Source: Muribaculaceae bacterium
GTDB lineage: Bacteria; Bacteroidota; Bacteroidia; Bacteroidales; Muribaculaceae
Assembly: GCA_017443765.1 (NCBI GenBank)
Contig: JAFSYB010000054.1
Coordinates: forward strand, 16,184 to 80,183
Length of the DNA stretch: 64,000 nt
Direction: 5' to 3'
Shown here: in pieces, positions 1 through 7,961 of the stretch
How positions within the stretch are numbered: position 1 is the stretch's first letter
Layout: every line of letters starts with the position of its first letter
The notes under the pieces: model-generated
Database searches by the model: none
The model's input: only the letters and a program-made list of their open reading frames with translations
What the model was told of the DNA's origin: nothing
Translations under genes and position numbers: made by a program

Positions 1-270
1 CTGGGCTGGAGTGAACTTGATGCTGCTGTTGATGGCGTTTAATGCCCCACCCAGCTGATTCGATTCATCGAGAATGGCCGCAATGTAGTACCATGACCCG
101 GGATCCTCCTCATTGCGTTGCAGCTCTTGCAAAAAGAACTGCATGGCACTCTCATAGTTGCCATTCTCAAATTCTTCCTCACCGCGGCTGAAATTGTAGG
201 TATTCCTCTCCTGACCGTGGATGCACGTGCCAAATAGCAGTGCAAAGATGATGATGAGATGTTTGTTCAT
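1..270 (-). CDS. Exported TPR protein, N-terminal part only
   Basis: Ninety codons are visible, and the frame stays open at the left edge, so the gene continues outside the window. It starts with ATG at 270 and a hydrophobic signal peptide (MNKHLIIIFALLFGTCIHGQ). Then comes a helix pair (FSRGEEEFENGNYESAMQFF, followed by a PGSWYYIAAILDESN segment) with the spacing of tetratricopeptide repeats, which usually mediate protein-protein contacts. The Cys in the signal peptide does not sit in a good lipobox, so cleavage by signal peptidase I is more likely. A consensus promoter lies 250 nt upstream at 521-550. The full domain content, and hence the role, cannot be seen. Confidence 0.75.
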   Translation of the reverse strand, partial: MNKHLIIIFALLFGTCIHGQERNTYNFSRGEEEFENGNYESAMQFFLQELQRNEEDPGSWYYIAAILDESNQLGGALNAINSSIKFTPAQ

Positions 271-328
271 GATGTTTCGATTTGTGGATGTTGAGGGTTG
301 TAAAGTGACAATGATGTTTAGTCCTTAA

Positions 329-589
329 GGTTGGTTCTATAAATTGCTCGAGTGGGATTTGAGGCTATGACTGAACAGATTATGATTTAAGGTTGATGGC
401 TAATCGCGAGCAATTAGTCAAGATTCTAAAGCAAAATATGCCAGCCAATGTCCAAAGACCATCGAAACTATACATAACTAATTTGCATTTTATTGAACCC
501 ACCTAAATAATTTTACACTGCAAAGGTAAGCATTAATGCACAATACACAATACACGGCGTATACTTTTTTGCTATTTATAGAACCCACC
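329..589. repeat. Palindromic intergenic element with two right ends
   Basis: This gene-less stretch (271-746) holds a member of a dispersed palindromic family. The left arm is GGTTGGTTCTATAAATTGC (329-347). Two inverted right arms lie at 485-503 and 571-589, whose complements read GGTGGGTTCAATAAAATGC and GGTGGGTTCTATAAATAGC. Just inside the left arm, CTCGAGTGGGATTTGAGGC (345-363) recurs almost exactly in the element at 42375-42478. Other members are at 13536-13618 and, partially, 53162-53187. It lies in the leader of the leftward TPR gene. No transposase is encoded in it. Confidence 0.7.
521..550 (-). promoter_or_regulatory. Bacteroidetes-type promoter for the TPR gene
   Basis: On the minus strand TTG (550-548) is followed by 19 nt and TACCTTTG (528-521), an exact fit to the Bacteroidetes -33/-7 pattern. 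Transcription would begin near 514 and run leftwards through the palindromic element into the gene starting at 270. Confidence 0.7.
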
Positions 590-746
590 TTTGTCATTCG
601 CCATGTGTTGTTTGGCCAAGCATATAGCCCTGTGCCGCCTCGATGCACCGGGATTATACCAGTTGGTGCGTGAAAAGCGTCCTGGTGAACGAGAACAATG
701 AGGTGGGATGGTGACCCGCTCAGTTGTGCGTGGCCACACCGCTCCC

Positions 747-1604
747 CTACTCGCCAGCGGCGGCGAATGCCTTGCTGAAGAAAAGGAAGTGATAGTCGAT
801 GGCGTTGAGCCAGTAGTCCCAGGTGTGGCTGCCGGGGCGGATGGTGAAGTCATGCCCTATGCCCTGCTTGAGCAATGCCTCGTGCAGCTCCAGATTCACT
901 TGGTAGAAGAAGTCTTGGGCGCCATCGTCGATGATGATGTTTTGCCGTCCTTTCTTGAGGGTAGGCACCAGGCTGATTACCGAGTGGCTGACCCACACAT
1001 CCTCATTCTCCTCGAAAACCCCCAAACGGTCGCCAATGCTCCATTTGCCGGGAAACTTGCTGATGTCCACCCCGCCACTCATGCTACCACACGAGCCAAA
1101 CACGTCGGGATGCCGCCAGGCGCACCACAGAGCGCCGTGGCCGCCCATACTCAACCCCGTGATGGCGCGCATCGCACGGTTGGCGATTGTGCGGTAGTGG
1201 TGGTCAACATAGTCAACCAGCTCTTTCGAGATAAAAGTCTCAAACTGGAAGCTGGGGTCGATTGGCGAGTCGAAGTACCAGCTGTCCTGCCCGTCGGGAC
1301 ACACGATAATCACCCCGTAGTCGCTGGCCATGTCATCAAGGTCGGCCTTTTCGGGCCAGTTGCTATAATTGCCATAGGCTCCATGCAACAGGTAGATTAC
1401 GGGGAATTGCTCGTCTTGCAGGTCAGGGTCGAAATACTGCTCGGGTACTATCACCACCGTGGCGATGTCGCGGTTCATTTTGTCGGCGTGCACCTTCACC
1501 GTGTCACCTTGCGGCGGCACTTGGTTGTCGACATAGGTTTGGGCTTGCGCCACTGGGGAGCTTGCCATCAGCGCAAGCGCGAGAATCAGTAGTTTTGTCT
1601 TCAT
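747..1604 (-). CDS. Exported alpha/beta-hydrolase, esterase D family
   Basis: This is a 285-residue exported serine hydrolase of the putative-esterase family (PF00756: feruloyl/acetyl xylan esterase and esterase D relatives). It has a signal peptide (about residues 1-21, cleavage near AQA), a lipase-like LLHGAYG segment (72-78) forming the oxyanion region, and the nucleophile elbow GLSMGG with Ser152. Candidate partners are Asp231 in GAQDFF and His260 in GSHTWDYW, matching the family's Ser-Asp-His order. The likely substrates are ester side groups on polysaccharides, but the sequence does not fix which. The ATG overlaps the tadA stop by 4 nt (ATGA), so the two genes are co-transcribed and probably translationally coupled, although no functional link is obvious. 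Confidence 0.85.
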   Translation of the reverse strand: MKTKLLILALALMASSPVAQAQTYVDNQVPPQGDTVKVHADKMNRDIATVVIVPEQYFDPDLQDEQFPVIYLLHGAYGNYSNWPEKADLDDMASDYGVIIVCPDGQDSWYFDSPIDPSFQFETFISKELVDYVDHHYRTIANRAMRAITGLSMGGHGALWCAWRHPDVFGSCGSMSGGVDISKFPGKWSIGDRLGVFEENEDVWVSHSVISLVPTLKKGRQNIIIDDGAQDFFYQVNLELHEALLKQGIGHDFTIRPGSHTWDYWLNAIDYHFLFFSKAFAAAGE

Positions 1605-2053
1605 CGTTTATTTTTGAAAAATTGTGTCATCAGCTGTGCACAGTCATCGGAGAGGATGCCGGCGGTGACCATGGTTTTCTTGTGGAATGGGTGCTGGCAC
1701 TGTGTGTGGTATCCGCGCTTTTCGTCGCGTGCGCCGTAGACCACGCGGCTCACTTGGCTCCACGCCAGTGCTCCGGCGCACATCAGGCACGGCTCCACCG
1801 TCACATAGAGCGTGCAACCGGTGAGATATTTCCCTCCCAGTGTGCCGGCGGCTGCCGTGATGGCCTGCATCTCGGCGTGGGCGGTGACATCGGTGAGAGC
1901 CTCGGTGAGATTGTGGCCGCGGCCAATCACGCGACCGCCGCTCACCACCACCGCCCCAATGGGCACCTCGTCACGCTCAAGCGCTCGGTGAGCCTCGTCG
2001 AGCGCAACGCGCATCCAACGCTCATCTTCGGAATTGTTTTTGTGGTTGTCCAT
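1601..2053 (-). CDS. tadA: tRNA-specific adenosine deaminase
   Basis: TadA converts adenosine 34 to inosine in the anticodon of tRNA-Arg(ACG), letting one tRNA read several codons. The 150-residue protein has the cytidine/deoxycytidylate deaminase fold with zinc ligands and catalytic glutamate in HAE (59-61) and PCLMC (88-92). The VPIGAVVV and NLTEALTDVTAHAEM segments are typical of TadA rather than of guanine deaminase. Length is normal for the family. It is the first gene of a two-gene unit with the esterase, driven by the promoter at 2150-2180. Confidence 0.93.
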   Translation of the reverse strand: MDNHKNNSEDERWMRVALDEAHRALERDEVPIGAVVVSGGRVIGRGHNLTEALTDVTAHAEMQAITAAAGTLGGKYLTGCTLYVTVEPCLMCAGALAWSQVSRVVYGARDEKRGYHTQCQHPFHKKTMVTAGILSDDCAQLMTQFFKNKR

Positions 2054-2149
2054 ATCAGTCTAAGCACCAGTAAACAAGCGTTTATTCACTATGGGGTCAC
2101 AAGCTGCGGACAAAGCACTTGCCAGCCCAACGCCACGCGTTTTCCACTG

Positions 2150-2180
2150 CAAATTTACTACACTTTGCTCAATCTCGCAA
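2150..2180 (-). promoter_or_regulatory. Promoter for tadA-esterase unit
   Basis: Minus-strand TTG (2180-2178), a 20-nt spacer, then TAAATTTG (2157-2150). The predicted start near 2143 leaves a leader of about 90 nt before the tadA ATG at 2053. Confidence 0.7.
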
Positions 2181-2278
2181 ATCAAGAGCATTATTCTGCC
2201 ATTTTCTCACAAAATCGCTGATGTGGCACGAAAACAACTCCCTGCCAATTCCCTTGCCGGAGCTATTGGCGTCTGGCC

Positions 2279-3010
2279 TCACCTTGCCGAACCGGTGATG
2301 AACTCCTGGAAGGCGGCCTTGTAGCTGTCGCCGATGGGGATGTACACGTCGCCGAACAGAATGCGGTTGCGGTCGATTTCGCGAATCTTGTCCTTTGACA
2401 CGATAAACGAGCGGTGCACGCGGATAAAGCGCGACGGCGGCAGCATCTGCTCCATCGCTTTCATGTTCATCAGCGACAGGATGGGACGCGGGCTGTCGTC
2501 GGTGTAGATTTTCACATAATCCTTCAGCCCCTCCACGTAGCGAATGCTGTCAAGATTGATTTGCAGCAATTTGTACTCGCTCTTGACAAAGATTGACTTA
2601 ATTTCGTTATCGGTTGCGGTGGCAGGCTTGGCCTCGGCCTGTTCCACAAGCGAGAACCATTGCAGGGCCTTGTTGCACGCCTCAAGAAATGTGGCGTAGG
2701 TGATGGGCTTGAGCAGGTAGTCGAGAGCGTTGTTGCGGTAGCCGTCGAGGGCATACTGCTCAAAGGCGGTGGTGAACACGATGCGTGTGCTCTCGGGAAG
2801 CAGGCGCGATAGTTCCAGCCCATTGAGCTCGGGCATCTGGATGTCGAGAAACAGCAGGTCGACGGGCGTTTCGCTCACGCCGCGCAGTGCTTCGATGGCG
2901 TTGGAGTACTTGCCTGCGAGTTCCATAAACGGAATTCTGTCGACATAGCTGGCCAGCAGTTCCACAGCCAGCGGCTCGTCGTCGACAATGGCACATCTAA
3001 TGGTAGTCAT
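2279..3010 (-). CDS. LytTR-family response regulator
   Basis: A 243-residue two-component response regulator. The receiver domain (about 1-120) has the acidic pair Asp10-Asp11, phospho-acceptor Asp56 in LLFLDIQMP and Lys101 in LLKP. The C-terminal LytTR DNA-binding domain (about 138-243) carries the typical sequence around FIRVHRSFIVSKDKI. An open frame continues upstream of the ATG at 3010, but the receiver begins at MTTIRCAIVDDEP, so this start is chosen. It is the last gene of the efflux operon and follows the LytS-type kinase by 90 nt, which makes that kinase its probable partner. It may control the same operon by feedback; no binding site could be identified. Confidence 0.92.
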   Translation of the reverse strand: MTTIRCAIVDDEPLAVELLASYVDRIPFMELAGKYSNAIEALRGVSETPVDLLFLDIQMPELNGLELSRLLPESTRIVFTTAFEQYALDGYRNNALDYLLKPITYATFLEACNKALQWFSLVEQAEAKPATATDNEIKSIFVKSEYKLLQINLDSIRYVEGLKDYVKIYTDDSPRPILSLMNMKAMEQMLPPSRFIRVHRSFIVSKDKIREIDRNRILFGDVYIPIGDSYKAAFQEFITGSAR

Positions 3011-3100
3011 GGATAAATGAGGACTAAGGAATAAGTAATAAAGAAAGAGGAATTGCCGCGATGGAATTGCGACATACGCCAAGGGGGGGCTGGCTCCTGG

Positions 3101-4228
3101 TTATCCTCTTGTATTCAACAAAATGGTGGAGCGGTAGGTGTTGTCGCCGGGATTGACACCTTTCTGCCAGGTGTAGCGGCTGGGGTACATCAGCTCCAGG
3201 CGTTTGCCCACCTGCTCCAGGCCGATTCCGCTGCCGCTCTTGTCGTTGTCGCGCTTGGGGTGATTGCTGTTGATGATATCGCAGGTCACCACGCCATCGC
3301 ACTGGTGGATGGCCACGTGAATCGTCCCCTTGCCGTCGGGCGAGATACCGTGCTTGAAAGCGTTCTCTATCAGGCAGATGAACAGCAGTGGCGCCACCGG
3401 GGTGGCATCATCGGGAGCCACATCGATGTCGGTGACGATGGTCACATCATTCGAAACCCGGATTTTCATCAGTTCGATGTAATTGTGGATAAACTCCACC
3501 TCCTTAAATAATGGCACATACGGATGCTGGTTCTCGTAAAGTGCGTGGCGCAGCAGGTGGCTGAGTTCCTCGACGGCCGTTTGCGCCTTTGCGGTGTCGA
3601 AAGCGATGAGGGCATAGATATTGTTGAGCGTGTTGAGCAGGAAGTGTGGGTTGAGCTGGTTGTGGAGGTTGGTAAGTTCGGCTTCCATGCGGCTTTGCTC
3701 GGCGGCCTTGCGTGCGTTCTCAATTTGCTGCCAGCGGCGGCTCATGCTGATAGCCAGGCTCAACCCCACCACCAAAATGAGCGAGATGCCGTTATAGAAA
3801 AGCATGGGTAGCCGCGGCCCATGCCGCATCTTGCCGGTGGGCTGCTGCGACACTTTGTCGGCGAGAAGATCGCGGGTGAGCTCCCACCACTCGAACATGA
3901 ATCCCAAACAAACCCCAACGGATACCAAGTTGATGATAAAAAACATCCGCTTGCGGTCGTTAAAGTATAGCCGTGGCACGAGCCACAGATAGTTGAGGTA
4001 GAACAAAACCATGTAACTGAGCGGACCGCCGAGACCTCGAAGGAATCGACGCATAAGCAAATCGCCAGTGTCGTGCGGCCCGAAGAAAAACAGCGGGATA
4101 AACAGCACAATGCCCCAGCACAGCACATGCAAAGTGAGTTCGCGGTTGGATAGTTTCATAGGTAATGGAGGTGAGGATGGGACTTCATTCAGTAAGTTTA
4201 TAGTATTCAGATTCAGGCGTTCACTCAT
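3101..4228 (-). CDS. LytS-type sensor histidine kinase
   Basis: A membrane sensor kinase of the LytS/YehU type (His_kinase, PF06580). From the ATG at 4228 it has 375 residues: four hydrophobic segments near 32-50, 68-88, 95-113 and 143-163, a short coiled linker, the phospho-acceptor His195 in LNPHFLLNTLNNIY, and an ATPase domain with an N-box (FICLIENAFKHG) and a glycine-rich lid (SGSGIGLEQVGKRL). There is no large extracytoplasmic sensor, so a membrane or envelope stimulus is plausible. ATGAGTGA overlaps the permease stop by 8 nt, implying coupling. The in-frame ATG at 4159 (MKLSNREL) is an alternative start. Confidence 0.9.
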   Translation of the reverse strand: MSERLNLNTINLLNEVPSSPPLPMKLSNRELTLHVLCWGIVLFIPLFFFGPHDTGDLLMRRFLRGLGGPLSYMVLFYLNYLWLVPRLYFNDRKRMFFIINLVSVGVCLGFMFEWWELTRDLLADKVSQQPTGKMRHGPRLPMLFYNGISLILVVGLSLAISMSRRWQQIENARKAAEQSRMEAELTNLHNQLNPHFLLNTLNNIYALIAFDTAKAQTAVEELSHLLRHALYENQHPYVPLFKEVEFIHNYIELMKIRVSNDVTIVTDIDVAPDDATPVAPLLFICLIENAFKHGISPDGKGTIHVAIHQCDGVVTCDIINSNHPKRDNDKSGSGIGLEQVGKRLELMYPSRYTWQKGVNPGDNTYRSTILLNTRG

Positions 4229-5444
4229 ATCGTATGGCCTCAATGGGGTCGAGGTTGGCGGCTTTGCGGGCGGGATACCAGCCGAAGAACACACCGGTGA
4301 TGGTGCACACAACAAACGCCAGCAGCACCGTCCAGGCCTCGATGGCGATGGGCCACTGGGCGAGCACCTTCACGGCCATCGACAATCCCACGCCCAGAAA
4401 CACGCCAATCAGGCCACCGGTCACGCTGATCATGATGGCCTCGATGAGGAACTGGCTCAGGATGTCGATGCCACGTGCGCCCACGCTCATGCGCAGGCCT
4501 ATCTCGCGAGTGCGCTCGGTGACCGACACATACATGATGTTCATGATGCCGATGCCGCCCACCACCAGCGAGATGCCCGCCACGCAGGCCAGCAGCAACG
4601 TGAGCATACTCATTGTGCTGGTCATCATCGAGCTGATTTCCTCCTGGCTGCGGATGCTGAAGTCGTCCTCCTCGCCGTTGCGCAGCTTGTGGTTGGCCCG
4701 TAGTATCTGGGTCACGTCGTCGATGGCCACCGGGGTCATTTCCTCGGTGATGGCACTGGCGTAGATGCCCTGCAAGTGCGTCTGCGCCAGGATGCGTTTC
4801 ATCACGGTGGTGTAGGGCATGAGCACGATGTCGTCCTGGTCCATGCCCATGCTGTTGTAGCCCTTGCTTTTGAGCACACCCACCACACGCACGGGCATCT
4901 TGTTGAAGCGGATAACCTGACCAATGGGGTCAACCCCGCCGGGGAAAAGGTTGTCGACAATGGTTTTTCCAATGACACACACCTTGGCACTGGCCTTGAT
5001 ATCGGCCTCGCTGAACATCTCGCCACTCTCCACTTTGAGCTGGCGGATGGTAAGGTAGCCCTCGCTCACACCGCTCACGCTCGACTGGTAGTTATTGTTG
5101 CCGTAGATGAGCTGTCCGCCGCTGCTCACGCTCGGACTCACGGCGGTTAGGTACTTGGCCTGGTCGCGGATGGTTTCATAGTCGGTGAGCGTTAGGGTCT
5201 GCATCTCGTCGGCGCTCATGCGCGCACCACCCGGGCCACGGTCGGCTCCGGGGTTGATCATAATCATGTTCGAACCCATCTCGGCGATGTTCTGCTTGAT
5301 GCTCTGCTTCGACCCTTGGCCAATGGCGAGCATTGTGATCACCGAGGCCACGCCGATAATGATGCCCAGCATGGTGAGGAAACTGCGCATCTTGTTGTTG
5401 TTGATGGCCTTGATGGCAATTTTAAAGAGGTTGGTGAAGTTCAT
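4221..5444 (-). CDS. MacB-type ABC transporter permease
   Basis: The permease half of a MacB-family (type VII) ABC exporter, 407 residues. It has an N-terminal transmembrane helix (about 17-42, SFLTMLGIIIGVASVITM), a large periplasmic MacB_PCD domain (about 45-245) and three C-terminal helices making up the FtsX domain, including the conserved SVTERTREIGLRMSVGA segment and the C-terminal YPARKAANLDPIEAIRYE motif (about 390-407). These pumps use mechanotransmission to push substrates from the periplasm through TolC. The ATPase is a separate gene upstream (5939-6700) instead of being fused as in E. coli MacB, and a four-helix-bundle gene lies between the two. Confidence 0.93.
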   Translation of the reverse strand: MNFTNLFKIAIKAINNNKMRSFLTMLGIIIGVASVITMLAIGQGSKQSIKQNIAEMGSNMIMINPGADRGPGGARMSADEMQTLTLTDYETIRDQAKYLTAVSPSVSSGGQLIYGNNNYQSSVSGVSEGYLTIRQLKVESGEMFSEADIKASAKVCVIGKTIVDNLFPGGVDPIGQVIRFNKMPVRVVGVLKSKGYNSMGMDQDDIVLMPYTTVMKRILAQTHLQGIYASAITEEMTPVAIDDVTQILRANHKLRNGEEDDFSIRSQEEISSMMTSTMSMLTLLLACVAGISLVVGGIGIMNIMYVSVTERTREIGLRMSVGARGIDILSQFLIEAIMISVTGGLIGVFLGVGLSMAVKVLAQWPIAIEAWTVLLAFVVCTITGVFFGWYPARKAANLDPIEAIRYE

Positions 5445-5483
5445 ATCTTTGGTGGTTGGTGGATGGGGATGGGGGTTGGGAGA

Positions 5484-5855
5484 TTACCGATCCATGCGTT
5501 TTTTAAGCGCATTCTTCAATCCGGATATCATTTTGCCGATTACTTCGCACTCGGCTCGTAAAGTGGCTAATTGTTCATCGCTCTCATACCCGAAATCGCA
5601 TGATAACTGCAATTGGGCGAACAGCTCAAAGAGAGAACCCATTGCTATATCATAAAACCTCGCCCGATCTTTATCCGACGACCTACCACACCCCTCGGCC
5701 AAATTCGACGTGATGGAGATAGCACTACGACGCATCTGACTGCAAAGGGTGTATTGCTCGTGAACTGGAAAAGATTGAAGCAGCACGTAAATACCTCGAA
5801 CCAATTCACGCGACTTTTGCCATACTTCTAATTTTTCAAAAGAGAACAATGCCAT
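5484..5855 (-). CDS. Four-helix-bundle protein (S23/IVS-encoded family)
   Basis: A 123-residue four-helix-bundle protein of the S23 family, first known from intervening sequences inside 23S rRNA genes. Family landmarks are FEKLEVWQKSRELV at the start, QMRRSAISITSNLAEG in the second helix and the FYDIAMGSLFELFAQLQLS segment. The biochemical role of the family is not established; relatives such as Avd, from retroelements, bind nucleic acid as pentamers. The gene sits, oddly, between the ATPase and permease of an ABC exporter, in the same orientation but separated by 39 and 83 nt. It is bounded by GGTGGTTGGTGG (5451-5462) and its near-inverted copy (5910-5920), suggesting later insertion. Confidence 0.88.
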   Translation of the reverse strand: MALFSFEKLEVWQKSRELVRGIYVLLQSFPVHEQYTLCSQMRRSAISITSNLAEGCGRSSDKDRARFYDIAMGSLFELFAQLQLSCDFGYESDEQLATLRAECEVIGKMISGLKNALKKRMDR

Positions 5856-5900
5856 TATCTATTTTATCTTGCATTATTTATTCTTCTATTAATTGTGCTT

Positions 5901-5932
5901 GACCACTAACCACCAACCACTAACCACTAACC
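5901..5932. repeat. CCACTAA-type tandem repeat, inverted relative to the other flank
   Basis: A short satellite of ACCACTAA/ACCACCAA units lies between the ATPase stop and the four-helix-bundle gene. Its CCACCAACCAC core (5910-5920) is the reverse complement of GGTGGTTGGTGG at 5451-5462 on the other side of that gene. It is low-complexity sequence, so chance or slippage is possible. Confidence 0.5.
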
Positions 5933-5933
5933 A

Positions 5934-5960
5934 CCCCATCAATCATCATCGTTGATGGGG
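5934..5960 (-). terminator. Hairpin over the ATPase stop codon
   Basis: CCCCATCAA (5934-5942) pairs with TTGATGGGG (5952-5960), a 9-bp stem covering the end of the ATPase gene. No T-run follows on the minus strand, so it may stabilise mRNA or cause partial termination rather than full stop. Confidence 0.4.
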
Positions 5961-6700
5961 AGTTGCGCGAGTTTCTCGGCGGCGTCGAGAATGTTGTTGT
6001 TGCTCACGTCGTCGCGAATCTTGCCGTCGCGCAGGGTGATGGTACGGCTGGAGTATTGGGCAATCTCGGGGTTGTGGGTCACAAAGATGATGGTGCGTCC
6101 CTCGCGGTGCAGCTCCTGAAAAAGCACCAGGATTTCAAACGAGGTGCGTGTGTCGAGGTTTCCGGTGGCCTCGTCGGCGAGAATCACTGCCGGGTCGTTG
6201 ACCAGGGCGCGCGCGATGGCCACGCGCTGCATCTGTCCACCCGACATCTGGTTGCTCTTGTGGCTCAGCCGGTTGCCCAACCCCACGCGGCGCAGGGCTG
6301 TCACCGCCCGATTGCGCCGCTCGGTGGCTCCGACAGCCGGGTTGTACATCAGCGGCAGTTCCACGTTTTCCACCGCCGTGGTCTTTGCCAGCAGGTTGTA
6401 GTTTTGGAACACAAAGCCAATCTTGCGGTTGCGCAGCACGGCACGCTGGTTTTTCGACATTGTGCGCACCGGCGTGCCGTCGAGCAGAAATTCGCCGCTC
6501 GTGGGTGTGTCTAAGCAGCCCAGAATGTTGAGCAGCGTACTCTTGCCCGAGCCCGAGGTGCCCATGATGGTGACAAACTCTCCCTCGCCAATGGTGAACG
6601 ATACGCCGCGAAGCGCTTTCACCACCTCTTCGCCCACAATAAACTCGCGGCGAATGTCGTGCAGCTCGATGATGGGTCGGTTGCTCATGGCCGGGGTCAT
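5939..6700 (-). CDS. MacB-type ABC transporter ATP-binding protein
   Basis: The stand-alone ATPase of the efflux pump, 253 residues in the LolD/MacB class. Walker A is GTSGSGKST (47-55), the Q-loop Gln99, signature MSGGQ (152-156), Walker B VILADE (172-177) and the switch His209. It would dimerise under the permease encoded at 4221-5444. The ATG at 6700 overlaps the membrane-fusion-protein stop by 4 nt; an ATG four codons later (MSNRPIIEL) is equally plausible. The short acidic C-terminal tail (LPINDDD) is unremarkable. Confidence 0.93.
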   Translation of the reverse strand: MTPAMSNRPIIELHDIRREFIVGEEVVKALRGVSFTIGEGEFVTIMGTSGSGKSTLLNILGCLDTPTSGEFLLDGTPVRTMSKNQRAVLRNRKIGFVFQNYNLLAKTTAVENVELPLMYNPAVGATERRNRAVTALRRVGLGNRLSHKSNQMSGGQMQRVAIARALVNDPAVILADEATGNLDTRTSFEILVLFQELHREGRTIIFVTHNPEIAQYSSRTITLRDGKIRDDVSNNNILDAAEKLAQLPINDDD

Positions 6701-7893
6701 GGTTTCTTGGCGTTGTCGCCGTCCTTGTCGTTCTTCTTTCCTCGCGGGCCGGGCATGAACGGCGAGCCGCCGCCCGAACTCGGCGCGCTGTCGTCGGTGC
6801 CGCTCACAACGTCGGTCACCACCACGTCGCCTTCGTTGATGCCGCTGGTGATTTCAGTGTGTGTGCCGTCGCTGATGCCAGTGGTGACTTTCACGGCGGT
6901 GAACACGTTGCCTTGCAGCGTCCACACCTTTGGCGAGCCGGCTACATCCTTGATTTGATAGCGCTTGCCCACCAGCTGCGGCTCGGGGGTGAAGCGCAGT
7001 GCCTTGCTGGGAACGCTCACCACACCGTTGCGCTCCAGCGTGTAAATGGTCACGTTGGCTGTGAGGCCGGGCTTGAGCTTGAGGTCGCCGTTGGGGGCGC
7101 TGATAACCACCTCGTAGGTCACCACGTTGTTGGTCGTGGTGGCTTTTTGGCGCACCTGCTTGATGGAGCCGGTGAACACGTCATCGGGAAAAGCGTCGAC
7201 GGTGAATGTCACACGCTGCGCCTCGCGCACGTTGCCTATGTCGGCCTCGTCAACATTGGCCACCACCTGCATGTCGGTCAAGTCCTTGGCAATGGTGAAC
7301 ATCGTTGGGGTGCTGAAGGAGCTGGCCACCGTTTGGCCTTCCTCCACTTCCTTGCTGATGACCACGCCGTCGATGGGTGAGTAGATGGTGGCGTAGCCCA
7401 GGTTGGTGCGCGCCTTGGCCACGCCCTGCTGTGCCACCTTCACCTGCTCCTGCGCTTTGCGCAGACTTTGCAGTGCCACGTCGTACTCGCTGCGGCTCAC
7501 CAGTTGTTTCTCGTTAAGCTCGGCATAGCGGGCATAGTTCTTCTGCTGGTACTCCAAGTCGGTCTGGGCGCTGCGCAGGTTGGCCTGCTGCGAGGCCAGC
7601 TCGCTCTCCAGGTTGGTGCGGTCGAGCTCGGCAATCACCTGACCCTTGCGCACCACGCTGTTGAAGTCTACATAGAGCTTCTTGACGATGCCCGACACCT
7701 GGGTACCCACGTCGACGGTGGTCACGGCCTCCACCGTGCCCGTGGCGGTCACACTGGTCGAGATGTCGGCTCGAGCCGCTTTCTCGGTTTCAAAACTGAT
7801 TCTTGTCTCGGCCTTCTTGCGCGTGCAGGTGTACAGCACAATGCCAATGGCCGCAACCGCCACGAGGGCAATGATGATTTTGCGCTTTTTCAT
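6697..7893 (-). CDS. MacA-type periplasmic adaptor (membrane fusion protein)
   Basis: A 398-residue adaptor that bridges an inner-membrane transporter and TolC. It has an N-terminal membrane anchor (about 4-24), a beta-barrel/lipoyl half with GTVEAVTTVDVGTQVSGIV (about 53-71), a long alpha-hairpin coiled coil (about 95-165, LESELASQQANLRSAQTDLEYQQ), then the second lipoyl half (YSPIDGVVISKEVEEGQTV) and a C-terminal membrane-proximal domain. The last 30 residues are a Gly/Pro/Lys/Asp-rich tail, probably disordered. Gene order TolC, MacA, ATPase, permease makes this a complete MacAB-TolC-like tripartite pump; the substrate is unknown (macrolides, peptides and siderophores are known for relatives). 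Confidence 0.93.
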   Translation of the reverse strand: MKKRKIIIALVAVAAIGIVLYTCTRKKAETRISFETEKAARADISTSVTATGTVEAVTTVDVGTQVSGIVKKLYVDFNSVVRKGQVIAELDRTNLESELASQQANLRSAQTDLEYQQKNYARYAELNEKQLVSRSEYDVALQSLRKAQEQVKVAQQGVAKARTNLGYATIYSPIDGVVISKEVEEGQTVASSFSTPTMFTIAKDLTDMQVVANVDEADIGNVREAQRVTFTVDAFPDDVFTGSIKQVRQKATTTNNVVTYEVVISAPNGDLKLKPGLTANVTIYTLERNGVVSVPSKALRFTPEPQLVGKRYQIKDVAGSPKVWTLQGNVFTAVKVTTGISDGTHTEITSGINEGDVVVTDVVSGTDDSAPSSGGGSPFMPGPRGKKNDKDGDNAKKP

Positions 7894-7961
7894 TATTGTG
7901 CGATGGGATTAGTACTGGAGTGGGAGGATGATTGTAGTTGTGAGGTTGGAATGCGCCAATG

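Noticed and set aside
4221..4228. 8-nt gene overlap as a sequencing artefact
   Set aside because: ATGAGTGA here and GTGAGTGA at 25704-25711 are regular coupled stop/start overlaps with both neighbouring proteins intact.
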